Assembly (NCBI GenBank): GCA_029721435.1
Contig: CM056580.1
Coordinates: 70,271,367 to 70,335,366, forward strand
Source of the DNA: Gymnothorax reevesii
Lineage: Eukaryota; Chordata; Actinopteri; Anguilliformes; Muraenidae
Length of the DNA stretch: 64,000 nucleotides
Direction: 5' to 3'
Shown: positions 42,485 through 52,985 of the stretch, piece after piece
How positions within the stretch are numbered: position 1 is the first letter of the stretch
How the letters are laid out: each line of letters opens with the position of its first letter
Made by a program: the position numbers and the translations under genes
The notes under the pieces: generated by a model
Databases searched by the model: none
What the model saw: only the letters and a program-made list of their open reading frames with translations
Told to the model about the DNA's origin: nothing

Positions 42485-44856
42485 CGCAGCTGGAAGTTCC
42501 CCGTTCTCCGGCTCCACCTGTTTGGCTTTCGGGCGTGCACCCAGGGGCTCCCCACGCCCCTATCTCCCAGCTGCCTCGGACCGTGCCAGCGCAAGCCGGG
42601 AGAGATGGACATTTGACGTCGCGGGGTTTAGCGGTTGCCCCCCTCTCATGTCCACAAGCACGCACATACACAAATGTTTTCTCAAAGAGAATAAATTGTG
42701 TCCCGCTGTCGCAGCCAGGCCGAGTGCCGAGGGCGCAGCTGAAAATAAAGAAAGCCAAATCTGTCAAAATAAGCACGCCACCCGGGGGCCTTGTCATTCC
42801 GCCACAGGAGAACGCCACCGCACTGCGGCTGCGCCCTCTTGTGGTGGGAGGACTGCAGGGCACGTCACCCGGGTGCTGTGTCATTCCGCCACAAGAGGGC
42901 GCCACCGCACTGCGGCTGGGCCCTCTTGTGGTGGAAGGGCTGCGGTGCACATCACCTCTCGCCCTCAGATGGCGGAGATGGGTCGCACTGGCAGCCCCAC
43001 CCTGGGTGTTGAGGACGATTTCGAGGGGGTACAGGCTGCAATTCGCCGCTGTCCCCCCGCGATTCGCCGGCTTTATACACTCCCAGGCGCGGGGAGAGTC
43101 AGCTCGTGTTTTACAGGAGGAAATTTTCTCACTGTTAAACAAAGGAGCAATCTGTGTCGTCCCTCCCGCACAATGTCAGAGCGGTTTCTACTCCAGGTAT
43201 TTCCTAGTCCCCAAACGGGGGGGGAACGGTATTCGCCCTATCCTGGATTTACGGGCTCTGAACAAATATCTCAGGAAGTACAAGTTCAGGATGCTCACAC
43301 ACGCATCCCTGTTGCGTCTTGTACGTCAGAACGATTGGTTCACTTCAATCGATCTGAAAGACGCGTACTTCCACATTCCAATCTATCCTCCCCACAGAAA
43401 GTTTCTGAGGTTCGCTTTCCAGGGGATCTGCTACGAGTATCGCGTGCTCCCTTTCGGTCTGTCATTAAGCCCGAGGGTGTTCGTGCGGTGCACGGAGGCA
43501 GCAATAGCCCCGCTGAGACGGCGGGGCATCCGTCTGGCCACTTACCTGGACGATTGGCTGCTTTTAGCGCAATCGGAGCAGGAAGCCAGGGCGCACACGC
43601 GTATTCTCACACAGCACCTAGTCGATCTGGGTTTTGTGATAAACGCGGAGAAAAGCATGTTGTCCCCAGTGCAAGATGCTATCTTTCTGGGGTTATCCCT
43701 GAATTCAGTGTCTTTCACAGCTCGCCTCTCGGCGGAACGGGTGAGAGCTTTCAGGGCATGCCTCGCGCTTTTTTATCCAGGCAGGTTTGTTCCATTCAGA
43801 CTGTGTCTTCGGTTACTCGGTCTGATGGCGTCTGCCATCCTCGTGATCCGTCTCGGTCGCCTCCACATGAGAGAATTCCAGCTTTGGGTGGCCTCATGCG
43901 GGCTAGATCCCGTGCGTCACGGCACGCGGAGAGTCTTGGTCACACTGGAATGCGCCAGGGCGCTGCGTCACTGGCGAACTCCGTCCTTTCTGACCCAGGG
44001 GGTCCCAATGGGCTCGGTCCTGTCCAGGAAGGTGGTCACTACAGACGCCAGCCTGACGGGCTGGGGCGGAATTCACGGGGGCCAGTCTGTGAGGGGCCGC
44101 TGGAGTGTGGGCCTCCAGCAGTCTCACATAAATTTTCTGGAACTTTCAGCGGTGTTCCTCTCCCTGAAACATTTCCTTCCATCTCTCATGGGTCATCATG
44201 TCCTGGTGAGAACGGACAATACGACGACGGTGGCGTACATCAACCGTCAGGGGGGGCTGCGCTCCCGTCAGTTGCACATGCTGGCACGCAAACTGATCCT
44301 GTGGAGCTGCGGCCGTCTCCTCTCCTTGAGAGCGACGCACGTCCCGGGGGTCTTGAACACAGGCGCGGACCTGTTGTCCAGGGGTGCGCCGGTGTATGGG
44401 GAGTGGACTCTGCACCCGGAGATTGTGGAACAGATATGGGCCCGGTTCGGTCGGGCCGCGGTAGATCTGTTCGCGGCGAGAGAAAACGCGCAGTGCGCGC
44501 TGTTTTACTCTCTGCGCGGCATGGATGCTCCCCTTGGCATAGACGCACTAGCGCACGTCTGGCCGCACGAGCTTCTTTACGCGTTCCCTCCCCTGGCCTT
44601 GATATCCCCCACTCTGTCCAGAGTGAGGGAACGTGGTCACGCACTGATATTGATTGCTCCGCATTGGCCGGCGATGCATTGGCTAGCGGAAATATATCGG
44701 TTACTGTGCGCTCAGCCTTGGCAGCTCCCGCTGCGCAGGGACCTGCTATCGCAAGGGGGGGGGGCGATCCTCCACCCGCACCCGGAACGCTTGGCGTTGT
44801 GGGCGTGGCCCCTGAGTGGCTCAGTCTCTCGGCTGTGGGATTGTCACAGCGTGTGA
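42463..44856 (+). CDS. DIRS reverse transcriptase-RNase H (plus methylase-like tail)
   Basis: Open from just after a TGA at 42460-42462 to TGA 44854-44856; no in-frame ATG precedes the RT domain, so expression probably depends on Gag translation. RT begins near FSLLNKGAICVVPPAQ and carries RPILDLRALN, SIDLKDAYFHIPI, LPFGLSLSPRVF and the catalytic YLDD (about residue 354 from 42481). RNase H has TTDASLTGWGG, a downstream Glu in FLELSAVF, RTDNTTTVAY and NTGADLLSR. A conserved C-terminal block (VDLFAARENAQC, YAFPPLALI, LILIAPHWPAM) may be the Dam-like methyltransferase domain described in DIRS elements; that last call is inference. Confidence 0.92.
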   Translation, partial: LPLSPLVTQLEVPRSPAPPVWLSGVHPGAPHAPISQLPRTVPAQAGRDGHLTSRGLAVAPLSCPQARTYTNVFSKRINCVPLSQPGRVPRAQLKIKKAKSVKISTPPGGLVIPPQENATALRLRPLVVGGLQGTSPGCCVIPPQEGATALRLGPLVVEGLRCTSPLALRWRRWVALAAPPWVLRTISRGYRLQFAAVPPRFAGFIHSQARGESARVLQEEIFSLLNKGAICVVPPAQCQSGFYSRYFLVPKRGGNGIRPILDLRALNKYLRKYKFRMLTHASLLRLVRQNDWFTSIDLKDAYFHIPIYPPHRKFLRFAFQGICYEYRVLPFGLSLSPRVFVRCTEAAIAPLRRRGIRLATYLDDWLLLAQSEQEARAHTRILTQHLVDLGFVINAEKSMLSPVQDAIFLGLSLNSVSFTARLSAERVRAFRACLALFYPGRFVPFRLCLRLLGLMASAILVIRLGRLHMREFQLWVASCGLDPVRHGTRRVLVTLECARALRHWRTPSFLTQGVPMGSVLSRKVVTTDASLTGWGGIHGGQSVRGRWSVGLQQSHINFLELSAVFLSLKHFLPSLMGHHVLVRTDNTTTVAYINRQGGLRSRQLHMLARKLILWSCGRLLSLRATHVPGVLNTGADLLSRGAPVYGEWTLHPEIVEQIWARFGRAAVDLFAARENAQCALFYSLRGMDAPLGIDALAHVWPHELLYAFPPLALISPTLSRVRERGHALILIAPHWPAMHWLAEIYRLLCAQPWQLPLRRDLLSQGGGAILHPHPERLALWAWPLSGSVSRLWDCHSV
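42791..42965 (+). repeat. In-frame 87-bp duplication in the pol linker
   Basis: GTCATTCCGCCACARGAG and CCCTCTTGTGGTGG occur twice, offset by about 87 bp (29 codons). Both copies read VIPPQE.ATALRL.PLVV in the RT frame, so the duplication keeps the frame open. Confidence 0.85.
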
Positions 44857-45824
44857 TTTCCACTATACAAAACGCTAGGGCCCCATCCACTAGGTCTTTG
44901 TATGACTGTAAGTGGAGGCTGTTTGAGGGGTGGTGTCACAGGAACGGCCACGTTTCTTTTCAGTGTCCGGTGAGTGCTATATTGTCATTCTTGCAGGACC
45001 TGATTGACAAAGGCAAAGCCTTCTCCACGATTAAGGTGTACTTGGCGGCTATCGCCGCCTGTCACGTGGGGTTTGAAAAGCGAACGGCGAGTCAGCACCC
45101 GCTGGTTTGCCGTTTTATGAAGGGAGCGCGCAGGCTTCTCCCCGTGTCCAGACCACTGGTGCCACCGTGGGACCTGGCTGTGGTTCTGGAGGGGCTTAAG
45201 GGCCTTCCTTTTGAGCCACTGGAAGGGGCAGACTTGAAGCACGTGTCTTTCAAGGCTGTGTTGTTGCTGGCTCTGGCTTCAGCTAAGCGAGTCAGTGACA
45301 TCCATGCGCTTTCGGTGCATCCGTCATGCGCTCAGCTCTTCCCGGGAGATGTAAGGTTGATTTTGAGGCCCAACCCGGCTTTTGTGCCTAAGGTGGTGGG
45401 CTCATGTTCTCCAATTGACCTTCTGGCCTTTGCTGCCTCAACAGAGGAGCAGCAGTCGCACGCGTTATGTCCAGTCCGTGCAGTGCGCATGTACATGGAC
45501 AGGACTAGGGGATTCAGGAGGAGCGATCAGCTGTTCGTCTCCTGGGCTAATCCTCATAAAGGAAAACCTATCACTAAGCAGCGCCTATCCCATTGGGTGG
45601 TGGAGGCGATTGCTTTGGCCTATACGTGTCGGGGTTTGCAGCCGCCTGTGGGCATGCGGGCGCACTCGACTCGGGGCTTGGCCGCATCCTGGGCCTTATT
45701 CAGGGGAGTTTCTGTTCAGGACATCTGTGCAGCGGCGAGTTGGTCCTCGCCTCTCACTTTTGTCCGCTTTTATAAGCTGGACGTTTCCGCCCCGTGCGTG
45801 GCACGCGCGGTTCTGCTGTCCTGA
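44820..45824 (+). CDS. DIRS tyrosine recombinase
   Basis: The frame is open from 42522 (1100 codons to TGA), but only this last third matches a known domain. It begins near VISTIQNARAPSTRSLYDCK with a SAM-like core-binding part (ILSFLQDLIDKGKAFSTIKV). The catalytic part has Arg in LALASAKRVSDIHAL, HSTR in MRAHSTRGLAAS, and the nucleophile Tyr in VRFYKLD. The enzyme integrates the circular DNA copy at short matching sequence, here GTT. It lies -1 relative to the RT frame and overlaps its end, so a second frameshift or a spliced or internal start is likely. All catalytic residues are present. Confidence 0.92.
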   Translation, partial: LSLSAVGLSQRVISTIQNARAPSTRSLYDCKWRLFEGWCHRNGHVSFQCPVSAILSFLQDLIDKGKAFSTIKVYLAAIAACHVGFEKRTASQHPLVCRFMKGARRLLPVSRPLVPPWDLAVVLEGLKGLPFEPLEGADLKHVSFKAVLLLALASAKRVSDIHALSVHPSCAQLFPGDVRLILRPNPAFVPKVVGSCSPIDLLAFAASTEEQQSHALCPVRAVRMYMDRTRGFRRSDQLFVSWANPHKGKPITKQRLSHWVVEAIALAYTCRGLQPPVGMRAHSTRGLAASWALFRGVSVQDICAAASWSSPLTFVRFYKLDVSAPCVARAVLLS

Positions 45825-45895
45825 CTGGAACAGATTGCTTCTCTGTGGGTTGGTGGACGCTGGATAAGCTTGTCTGGCAATACGGGAGCTACGAT

Positions 45896-45992
45896 ATCCC
45901 ATAGTGAGACATCGAGCGAAATATTATGAAAGAGAACTTTAGGTTATTTACATAACCCCGGTTCTCTGAGTAATATGAGTGAGATGTCTCAC
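45896..45992 (-). repeat. DIRS internal complementary region
   Basis: 45896-45937 is the inverse of 40280-40321, and 45937-45992 is the inverse of 46175-46230, with no mismatch seen. In the family model this region acts as the template for joining the ends of the DNA circle. Confidence 0.95.
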
Positions 45993-46013
45993 CAGACAAC
46001 CCTTCTTGCTGGG

Positions 46014-46178
46014 GCGAGTGAGAAGAGGTGCTTATCTTGAATGACGTGGTGCCGTCCGCATGAGCTATTTAAGGTGGGTGTACCACCTGGGCGGACGGAC
46101 ACGTTCACCAGCCAATCAGGATTGGCGTAATGAGATTAATGCTTCTGAGGCTGCAGCGAGGCGTGCATCCCATAGTGA
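46014..46178 (-). repeat. DIRS right inverted terminal repeat
   Basis: Inverse of 40304-40468. Confidence 0.92.
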
Positions 46179-46232
46179 GACATCTCACTCATATTACTCA
46201 GAGAACCGGGGTTATGTAAATAACCTAAAGTT

Positions 46233-47785
46233 TTGGTGAAAAAGAATAGAATGGAATTCATAACACTGAGGGCTTGTCCTGATCCGGTTTTAACCAGTGG
46301 TCAACATGCCGCTCTCTCCCTTCCCTCTGTTAGTCTGGGATAGTCCAATTTGGCCCTTGCATCATAATGCAGTTTTAGTTTTCTTTCCCCACATGTAATT
46401 AAATGAGCTGATCATGCTGCTTGCTGGCCAGAATACTGTGTCTTCACACCAGACTCTGAAGTAAAGGGTGTGAGAACCAGCAGTTTTTTGCCCTGTAGGG
46501 CTGTGATTTGAACAGTGGGGCCCTAAGGTCCTGCTGTTCAACCAGAACCAAAACGGGCACTGTATACAGTTGCTATCATAAGTATAATCAGACTGTTGTC
46601 ATGAAAGTGCATATTTCATCGGGCTTCTTCCTGTTTTCTGTGGAATGTCTTCAGGTCATTGGGCAGGTCATTGGGTTCAGCTTTGATTTTTCTTTTGTTT
46701 CTTTAGAATATATTTTGAATTATGGGTGTTGTAAATATCTCACTCAATTCAAGTAATAAGACAAAACCATGCATCTTGTGTTCCTCTAGCGCTTCGACTT
46801 CGCCACATTTTCAGCTGACAAAACATTTAAGTCATGACACTGCACCCTTCATTTCCCACACAAGTCCATCTCTTACAAAACGCATTGCTTATAAAACTAC
46901 AAATCTCTCTGCTTAAGGTGGAAATTATGCTGATCAACAGTGAGTATGGAACTGAAGAAACAGGGCACGGCTTTCAAATGCCATCATGAGTCGTATGTTT
47001 CATGTATGCGAGATCTTCAGTAGTGCAACACCTACCCTGGATAAAAATGCTGCAAATTAGGAGCTTGTTTCCATCTTCATGTGCCCTACCCTGCCTCTTC
47101 TCCTTCCGTGCAATGCCTGAAATGCTGATGCTATCTCCTGCTGTTCATGTCGCCACAGGAAAATATAAACAATACAGACCATTTATTTTCTGTCTGTGGA
47201 AAAAGAGAAAAAAACCAAAAATGCTCTGAATGCTCTTTGACCTGCTCATCTGAATAACTTAAGTGCAATTCATTTTAGGACGCAGGCCAATTCCAAAAAA
47301 ATAATTAATTAATAAAATACAGCTGAACCCAAACCTTTTGCAGGTCTTTGGGCTGGATGATTGAAGGCAGGAAACCTTCAGTATGTTGCTCCTCTTCTGT
47401 TATATAAATGTCCCACAAATTTCCATATCTTCATTTGCCAAACTCTGCTCAAGGGGATATAATGGCATTGCACATGTGATCTATGGAAAAAAAATCAAAC
47501 GTTTTTGCAATGGAGATGCTCCAAATCCATATGTGTGGAACGTGTTTGGAGTTATTGAGAATATTCAAACCCAGAGACCTTGTGCTGGTGGGACAGCTGT
47601 CACAGCAGTCAGAGTCATACCCCCTGGGTTTCATGATAACGAGCTGCTCTCTGCAATAGATATTAAACATGGACGCGTGACTTAACTAGCGAGGGACTGA
47701 CCCAAATCTGCTGATTTAGTCATAAGTTATGTGTCCCAATCCAAAGCTATATCCCCATACTATTTTCTTTTAGTCCTTAAAAGAG

Positions 47786-47818
<33 letters not shown>

Positions 47819-48833
47819 GTAATTGTTCTTCTGCATCCCGTTTACCACATTACCTTCATCTTATTTCACAATCTTATAAACTGACAAAAGTAAGATAATG
47901 GGGTATATTGGATGTATGAATTCATGAAGCCGTGTGTTTATTCTCATAACACGAACAATCAGGAATCTTTTCTGAGGGACCTGTGTGCAGTGGTCAATAA
48001 GTTTGTCTGGAATAAAATTTATATTGGCTAGAATAACAAGAACTTGCGCGATGCTGCCCCAGAGACTGAGTGAGGACCCTCTGCTCCTCTAGGATCCCTT
48101 GTGGTCTGAGGAACCTGCATTTCCCCGATTCCACATGAAGTCATACAGCTGAGAAAGCAGGATTCTGAGGGCCAAGCAGTCCTCCAATCAGAGCTGCTGG
48201 AATTTGGCGCAGGCTGTGCAAACCATAGCTGGATTTATTTATCTGAATTCTGTGTATTTTTCCTTTGGAGAGCTTGTTGAACAGGGAAAGCACTATTTGG
48301 GATTAGTGATGGCGGCTGCACATAGTTGGTGTCATGATAATGGTTTACTTAGGCGCCCCTGATGATAAGAATTGTATCGCAAAGAGCAAGTTGGTCTGAG
48401 TGATGGATTGCACCTAAGTGTTTTAATCAAAATCTTAATTTGCATTTTGGCTCTCGAACCCCCTGGAGCTGATATGATTTCTCCATATTGAGCACTTTGT
48501 GTCTAATGTGAGTAGGCTATTGTGTTTCCATATAATTGTTAATAAGGAAGAACTAGAGATTAGACTGCCTGACTCCATTGACATGGCCATTAATTATGTT
48601 AGCTATGTGGATCTGAAAGCTATCAAATTCAGCTGTACACAAAGGAATAATTGGTTGCTGTCCTTTTGCACACATCCTAATTTTAGCTTGAATTAACTCA
48701 TGACTCAAATGCAAATATCGATTCAACTCCCACTCATATTAAACTTTGTATTTGCACAAACTGCTCACCTCTGAGGTCAGGCCACATGTGACTGACCATT
48801 AAACTGTTCTTCGGTGACTTAAAGGTCCCCATA
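46233..48833. other. Right flank of DIRS: nothing recognised
   Basis: No exon or repeat family recognised apart from a CT-rich run at about 47785-47818. Confidence 0.3.
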
Positions 48834-49074
48834 TTATGCCATCAGGTGCACAGCTAATTAGCCATTATGAGCCAGTTCAAAGTCTCCCCTACCTGACATC
48901 ACAAGGGGGAGTGACCACCCAGGAGAATGAAATCTGATTGACTGCTTGGCTGAAGGTGATCAGTTCTTCTTGCCTCTGGTTGGTTACTTCCCCATATGAT
49001 ATCAAGAGGGAAAAGATTTTGAAATGGCTTGTAATAACTAATTAGCTGTGCACCTGGTGACATAATATGGGACC
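48834..49074. mobile_element. Palindromic MITE, full copy
   Basis: GGTCCCCATATTATGCCATC at the left is matched by TGACATAATATGGGACC at the right; pairing continues over GGTGCACAGCTAATTAG. About 241 bp with no coding capacity. A partial copy lies at 52.4 kb. Confidence 0.8.
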
Positions 49075-49924
49075 ATGAAAGATCAAAACTCAGCATATGA
49101 TTCATTACAATGACCTGTGTGTTGGCGAAGCTAGGTTGACGATAAGTCAGTCAAATGATAGGTTGTTTGACAGCATTTGCATGGAATTACTTTAACTGTG
49201 CAACCAGTTTATTTAATCAAGTGTGGCTTCTCAGTATATAGCATAAAACATCGCATTCTCTCATAATTCATCTGATTGACAAAGAACACTGCAACAAAGC
49301 AGGAATTTTCGAAAAGTAATCAAGAAAATGACCAGAATTTTTGAATACACAAAGCTTCAATAAATAAAATCATATGTCCTCAATTTTAATCAGGACAACT
49401 TGTGTATTGAATTGAAAAGCCATTTACTCAGCATGATGGACAACATTATTCATATGTTTGGCCCTGAATAGATCTGCCCTGGGTACTTGGGGCACATACT
49501 CGTGCATTGGTATGAGGAGAGAACAGAGTTACATCTACCTCATGAACAAAGACACCAAATCCCCTGAGTACACGAACAGATGCAATGGGTAGAAGCTGGG
49601 GTGGTGGTGGGTGAGCAGCAAAGTGAAATAGCAGGGAAAGAAGCAACACAAACCAGCAATAGCAGTGAGGAGGCACGCATTGTCAACAAGGAGCTGCCGT
49701 CACAGCAGCAAGCATGAAGAGCCAGTGAAGGGAGAACAGCTGCTCATTGTTAGTCCGGTTGGCTGTTTGAAGAGTGCGTACCATTGCGGATGTGATGTGT
49801 GCAAATGTGATCCATTGGTGAAGGGAAATGTCTCAATTCGGCCATGCAGCTGCAGCAAGAGTTTCTGGACTGAACTGCTTGCGTCCATCCCATGAGCGCT
49901 GCTTATTTGTGAAAAAGAACACTT
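49075..49924. other. Spacer: nothing recognised
   Basis: No gene or family recognised. Confidence 0.3.
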
Positions 49925-50101
49925 AGGGCCTGATTTACTAAGACTTTTAGCACATGCAAAATCTTTTCACCCATGCAAAACCAATAACATTGCCCATGAT
50001 TGGCTAGGGTACTTGCCTTGCACCCATCAGTGGAAAGGTTTCTGGTTTTGTACGGGCAAAAAAATTTTGCATGTGCTAAAGGCCTTAGTAAATCAGGCCC
50101 T
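49925..50101. mobile_element. Palindromic MITE
   Basis: AGGGCCTGATTTACTAAG and CTTAGTAAATCAGGCCCT are inverted ends, with pairing continuing into AGCACATGCAAAAT. 177 bp, no frame. Probably a hAT- or Harbinger-type MITE; no clear target duplication. Confidence 0.8.
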
Positions 50102-52399
50102 TTGTGTCATTCGTAGTGGCTTGTCTGCGGTCATCACTATCAAATTTTTATATGTTAAGTATGTCTAACTTGCAACAAGTTTGAAAAAAAATTTTTCGTT
50201 TGTTTTTTAGTTACAAAGCATTTTCATTGAGTTGCTATAAGTTGGCCTATTCACCTCTGGTTAGCATCGTTAGATTTTATCAGAAATATATGTGTAGGCC
50301 TATTTTGTGGAATGTCCTCTGAAATGATGCATGCATTGGGATAAGACATAACTACTCTTGGGAAGCTTGAAGACTATCTCAGTGAAATTGTCTGTTTGTT
50401 CAGGCGCTGCTGGAAAAGGTTTCCGTTACTCTTTAGCCGGTTTTAGGCTACCTTGTTTTACTCTGTCAGAATACACAAAAAACAGTGTTCCATATCAGTT
50501 GTTTTAATTCACACCTACATTTTTAATGGCTAAACATCTGCCTTTGTAGACTTTTTGAAATATATTCAACTGACCTCAGAGAATGCGCTATTTATCAAGG
50601 CAGCCAGATCACTAATTTCTAGCACTACATCCTGCAATCACCTGTAAAAGCTCCCGAATGAGTATTTTATAAAAAAAAACAAATGGCCTTTCTCTTAAAG
50701 CGGTCATATAATCACATTTTTAATGAACATTTAGAATTATCATGAACCTTACCATAATTGCATTATGCATTGACTTTTATTTTATTTTTTTGCAGGATCA
50801 CGTTTTTCTTTAAATACAATACTTGTCACTTAATGTGCCACAGGAAAAGCATTACCATTGTTTTGCCGGGTGAAAAATGCCAGTATGTTACAGTGATTTA
50901 TGCAGGAGAAAATAGAGAGGTTTTGCAACATTCATCTGTCAGCATGTCAATTTCCTCTTTCGTTTGTTATACAAATAGGAGCTAGTTGCAGATAGTGTCC
51001 CTTTGGAAATCCTGTGTGTTATGCAACGGATATGTGCGTACAATGACTCTTCAATGGAATTTGTGATGTAATATGAATATATTGTGTACAAAATGGTAAA
51101 AATGATTAGACTGTGCACACTTCAAAGAGTAGAATTGTGCTATAAAGGAAAGTGGGGACCCTTACATACATTTCCCTTTACCATGACTGGATTCAGGGAT
51201 GATGTAATGTGCTAGAGAAGGAAGAGCTTAGTGAGACAGTCTCGGGGAGAAAGAGGACCTTAACAATTTTGTTCCCTAAGTTGATGGTAATTGTTTCCAA
51301 ACACCAAGGGCTATATCCTTGTGTTACCTAGAATTTATGATGACCTAAAAAAACCACTGGACAAAAAGGGGAAAAAATATTGTATATTTTGTGGCAAGGA
51401 AAGGCGTGGAGTTTCATTCTAGAATTCTGATTAATCTCACTCACTCAACAAAATTTGCCCAAACATCTCTCATTTTCCAATGAAATAAAAGTTTAACACA
51501 TCAGCAAATCATTCAATTCAATTATTTAGATAATGGCATTCAAAAAAATTTTGGGTTGATCGTTTGTTTCATGAACATTATCTCTGTAATTTCAATTGAA
51601 CTGATGTTGAATTGATTTTGCCTATACATGGCCAGCTCACTTAATAAGCTAAGGAATACTGTCTGGAGTCACCTGCTGTATATACGCATATTTTTACCAC
51701 AGTTCTGACTGTATATGGTCAGTGAGAGTGTGTGCGCCAAAAACAGTGTCATCGCATCTTTCACCTCATGCGTGAAGGGTCCGCAAGTTGTTGCATTGCT
51801 TAGTCACATATCTCTAAATTGTTGTGACCTGCCACTATGCTCCAATAGAGCATTTTTCATTTCAATGCCAATTTTTTGCATTACATTTGTATTTAGTACT
51901 GTTGCAAACCAAGATAAAAAAAACACCATTTCTGAATGTTTGTTTGTCAAAAATTTGTTAAAAAATGTTTTTCGCTGTTGTAGCCTATTGCTCTGTCCTT
52001 TGACAGTTAGACTCGCTAAACTGACATAAGCAGACTGATAAAACCTGGTCTACATCAAAAACTAATGAAGTTGGACAATACTAACACTGGGAGTTGAATC
52101 ATAGCTTCAAAACAACTGCCAGGTTCATGAGACTTTTTATTTATTCATGAAAATGGCAAAAGGGGCATTGTCAGTAAATTTAAGCAAGTTCTTTATGAAA
52201 GATATTCTTCCGATGACAGTCTCATTATTCTTATGGAATATTTTATTTGTGCACCCCCTAGCCTACTGCTTAATACTGCAAGGAACACCACATTAACCAT
52301 AAACACCTCGGTGCACGCTCGTAGCTCGCCCGCCATTTGCGAAGGCCCGCGCCACAGTGTCTCGTGCAAGCATAAACAAGGCTTTAATCAGTCCCCTCA
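50102..52399. other. Spacer: nothing recognised
   Basis: AT-rich, no exon or repeat family recognised. Confidence 0.3.
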
Positions 52400-52503
52400 T
52401 CAATCTGGGTGGTCACTTCCCCCTAGTGATGTCAGGAAGAGCAGATTTTGAAATGGCTTGTAATGGCAAATTGGCTGTGCACCTGATGACACAATATGGG
52501 AAC
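52400..52503 (+). repeat. Partial copy of the 48.8-kb MITE
   Basis: Matches the right half of 48834-49074, including TTTTGAAATGGCTTGTAAT and GGCTGTGCACCTGATGAC, and ends ATATGGGAACC. Confidence 0.75.
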
Positions 52504-52581
52504 CTAAATTTGTTCAGAAACGGCAACTGTGTTCAGTCAAGAAGTCCCTTCAGCCCCTTTTACTGCCCACTATCCACATTA

Positions 52582-52985
52582 GGCCCATTTCCTGCAAAGA
52601 AGTTCCTGGTAGTATTTGCGGGGCAGGAATTACTACAGGAACGTCCTCTCACTTGGCCCTCTCAACTGCAGTGTTTCTACTGAGAGGCCGAAGTAGGAGG
52701 AACTCTACCCTCGTCGTCTGCTGAGTTTTAAAAATGCTGGCTATTTTGTCGCTTTCTGTTAACGTCACATCCCGCCCTGAATAAATCCAATCAGCGCCAA
52801 GTAAACCCCAAGCCCCACCCATGAGTTTTTTGGAGCCATTCAGAGTACCTACTCCGACTCAGGGACTTTTTTAGCCCCTGCAAAAGTTCCGGAACTCTGT
52901 CCTTCGGGGGTGGTTCCATCGGTGGAACTACCACAACCACAACCCCCGTAAAATTACCCTGAAGTTCCTGCAGTGGAAACGGGCC
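52582..52985. mobile_element. MITE with TA borders
   Basis: TAGGCCCATTTCCTGCAAAG and GCAGTGGAAACGGGCCTA are inverted ends. The interior also pairs loosely (AGTTCCTGG, CTGAAGTTCCTG). TA lies at both edges. No coding frame. The layout is a common fish non-autonomous element. Confidence 0.7.

Larger units (their letters stand above)
40280..46232 (+). mobile_element. Complete DIRS-type tyrosine-recombinase retrotransposon
   Basis: About 5.95 kb bounded by GTT at both ends (40280-40282, 46230-46232). Inverted terminal repeats lie at about 40304-40468 and 46014-46178. An internal complementary region at 45896-45992 is the exact inverse of the left outer end (40280-40321) joined to the right outer end (46175-46230). 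The join reads as the expected circle junction with one GTT. The body encodes Gag, RT-RNase H and a tyrosine recombinase in three overlapping frames without stops. DIRS elements copy into a circle and integrate by recombinase without target duplication (family knowledge). All parts look intact, so it may be young or active. Its GC-rich body contrasts with the AT-rich flanks. Confidence 0.95.

Noticed and set aside
42522..44800. First two thirds of the 1100-codon DIRS frame as a separate protein
   Set aside because: It overlaps the RT domain in another frame, is Arg/Pro/Ser rich as expected for a shadow of GC-rich coding sequence, and matches no domain.
47785..47818. CT run as a splice polypyrimidine tract
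   Set aside because: No acceptor AG with a coding frame follows it; it is a simple repeat.
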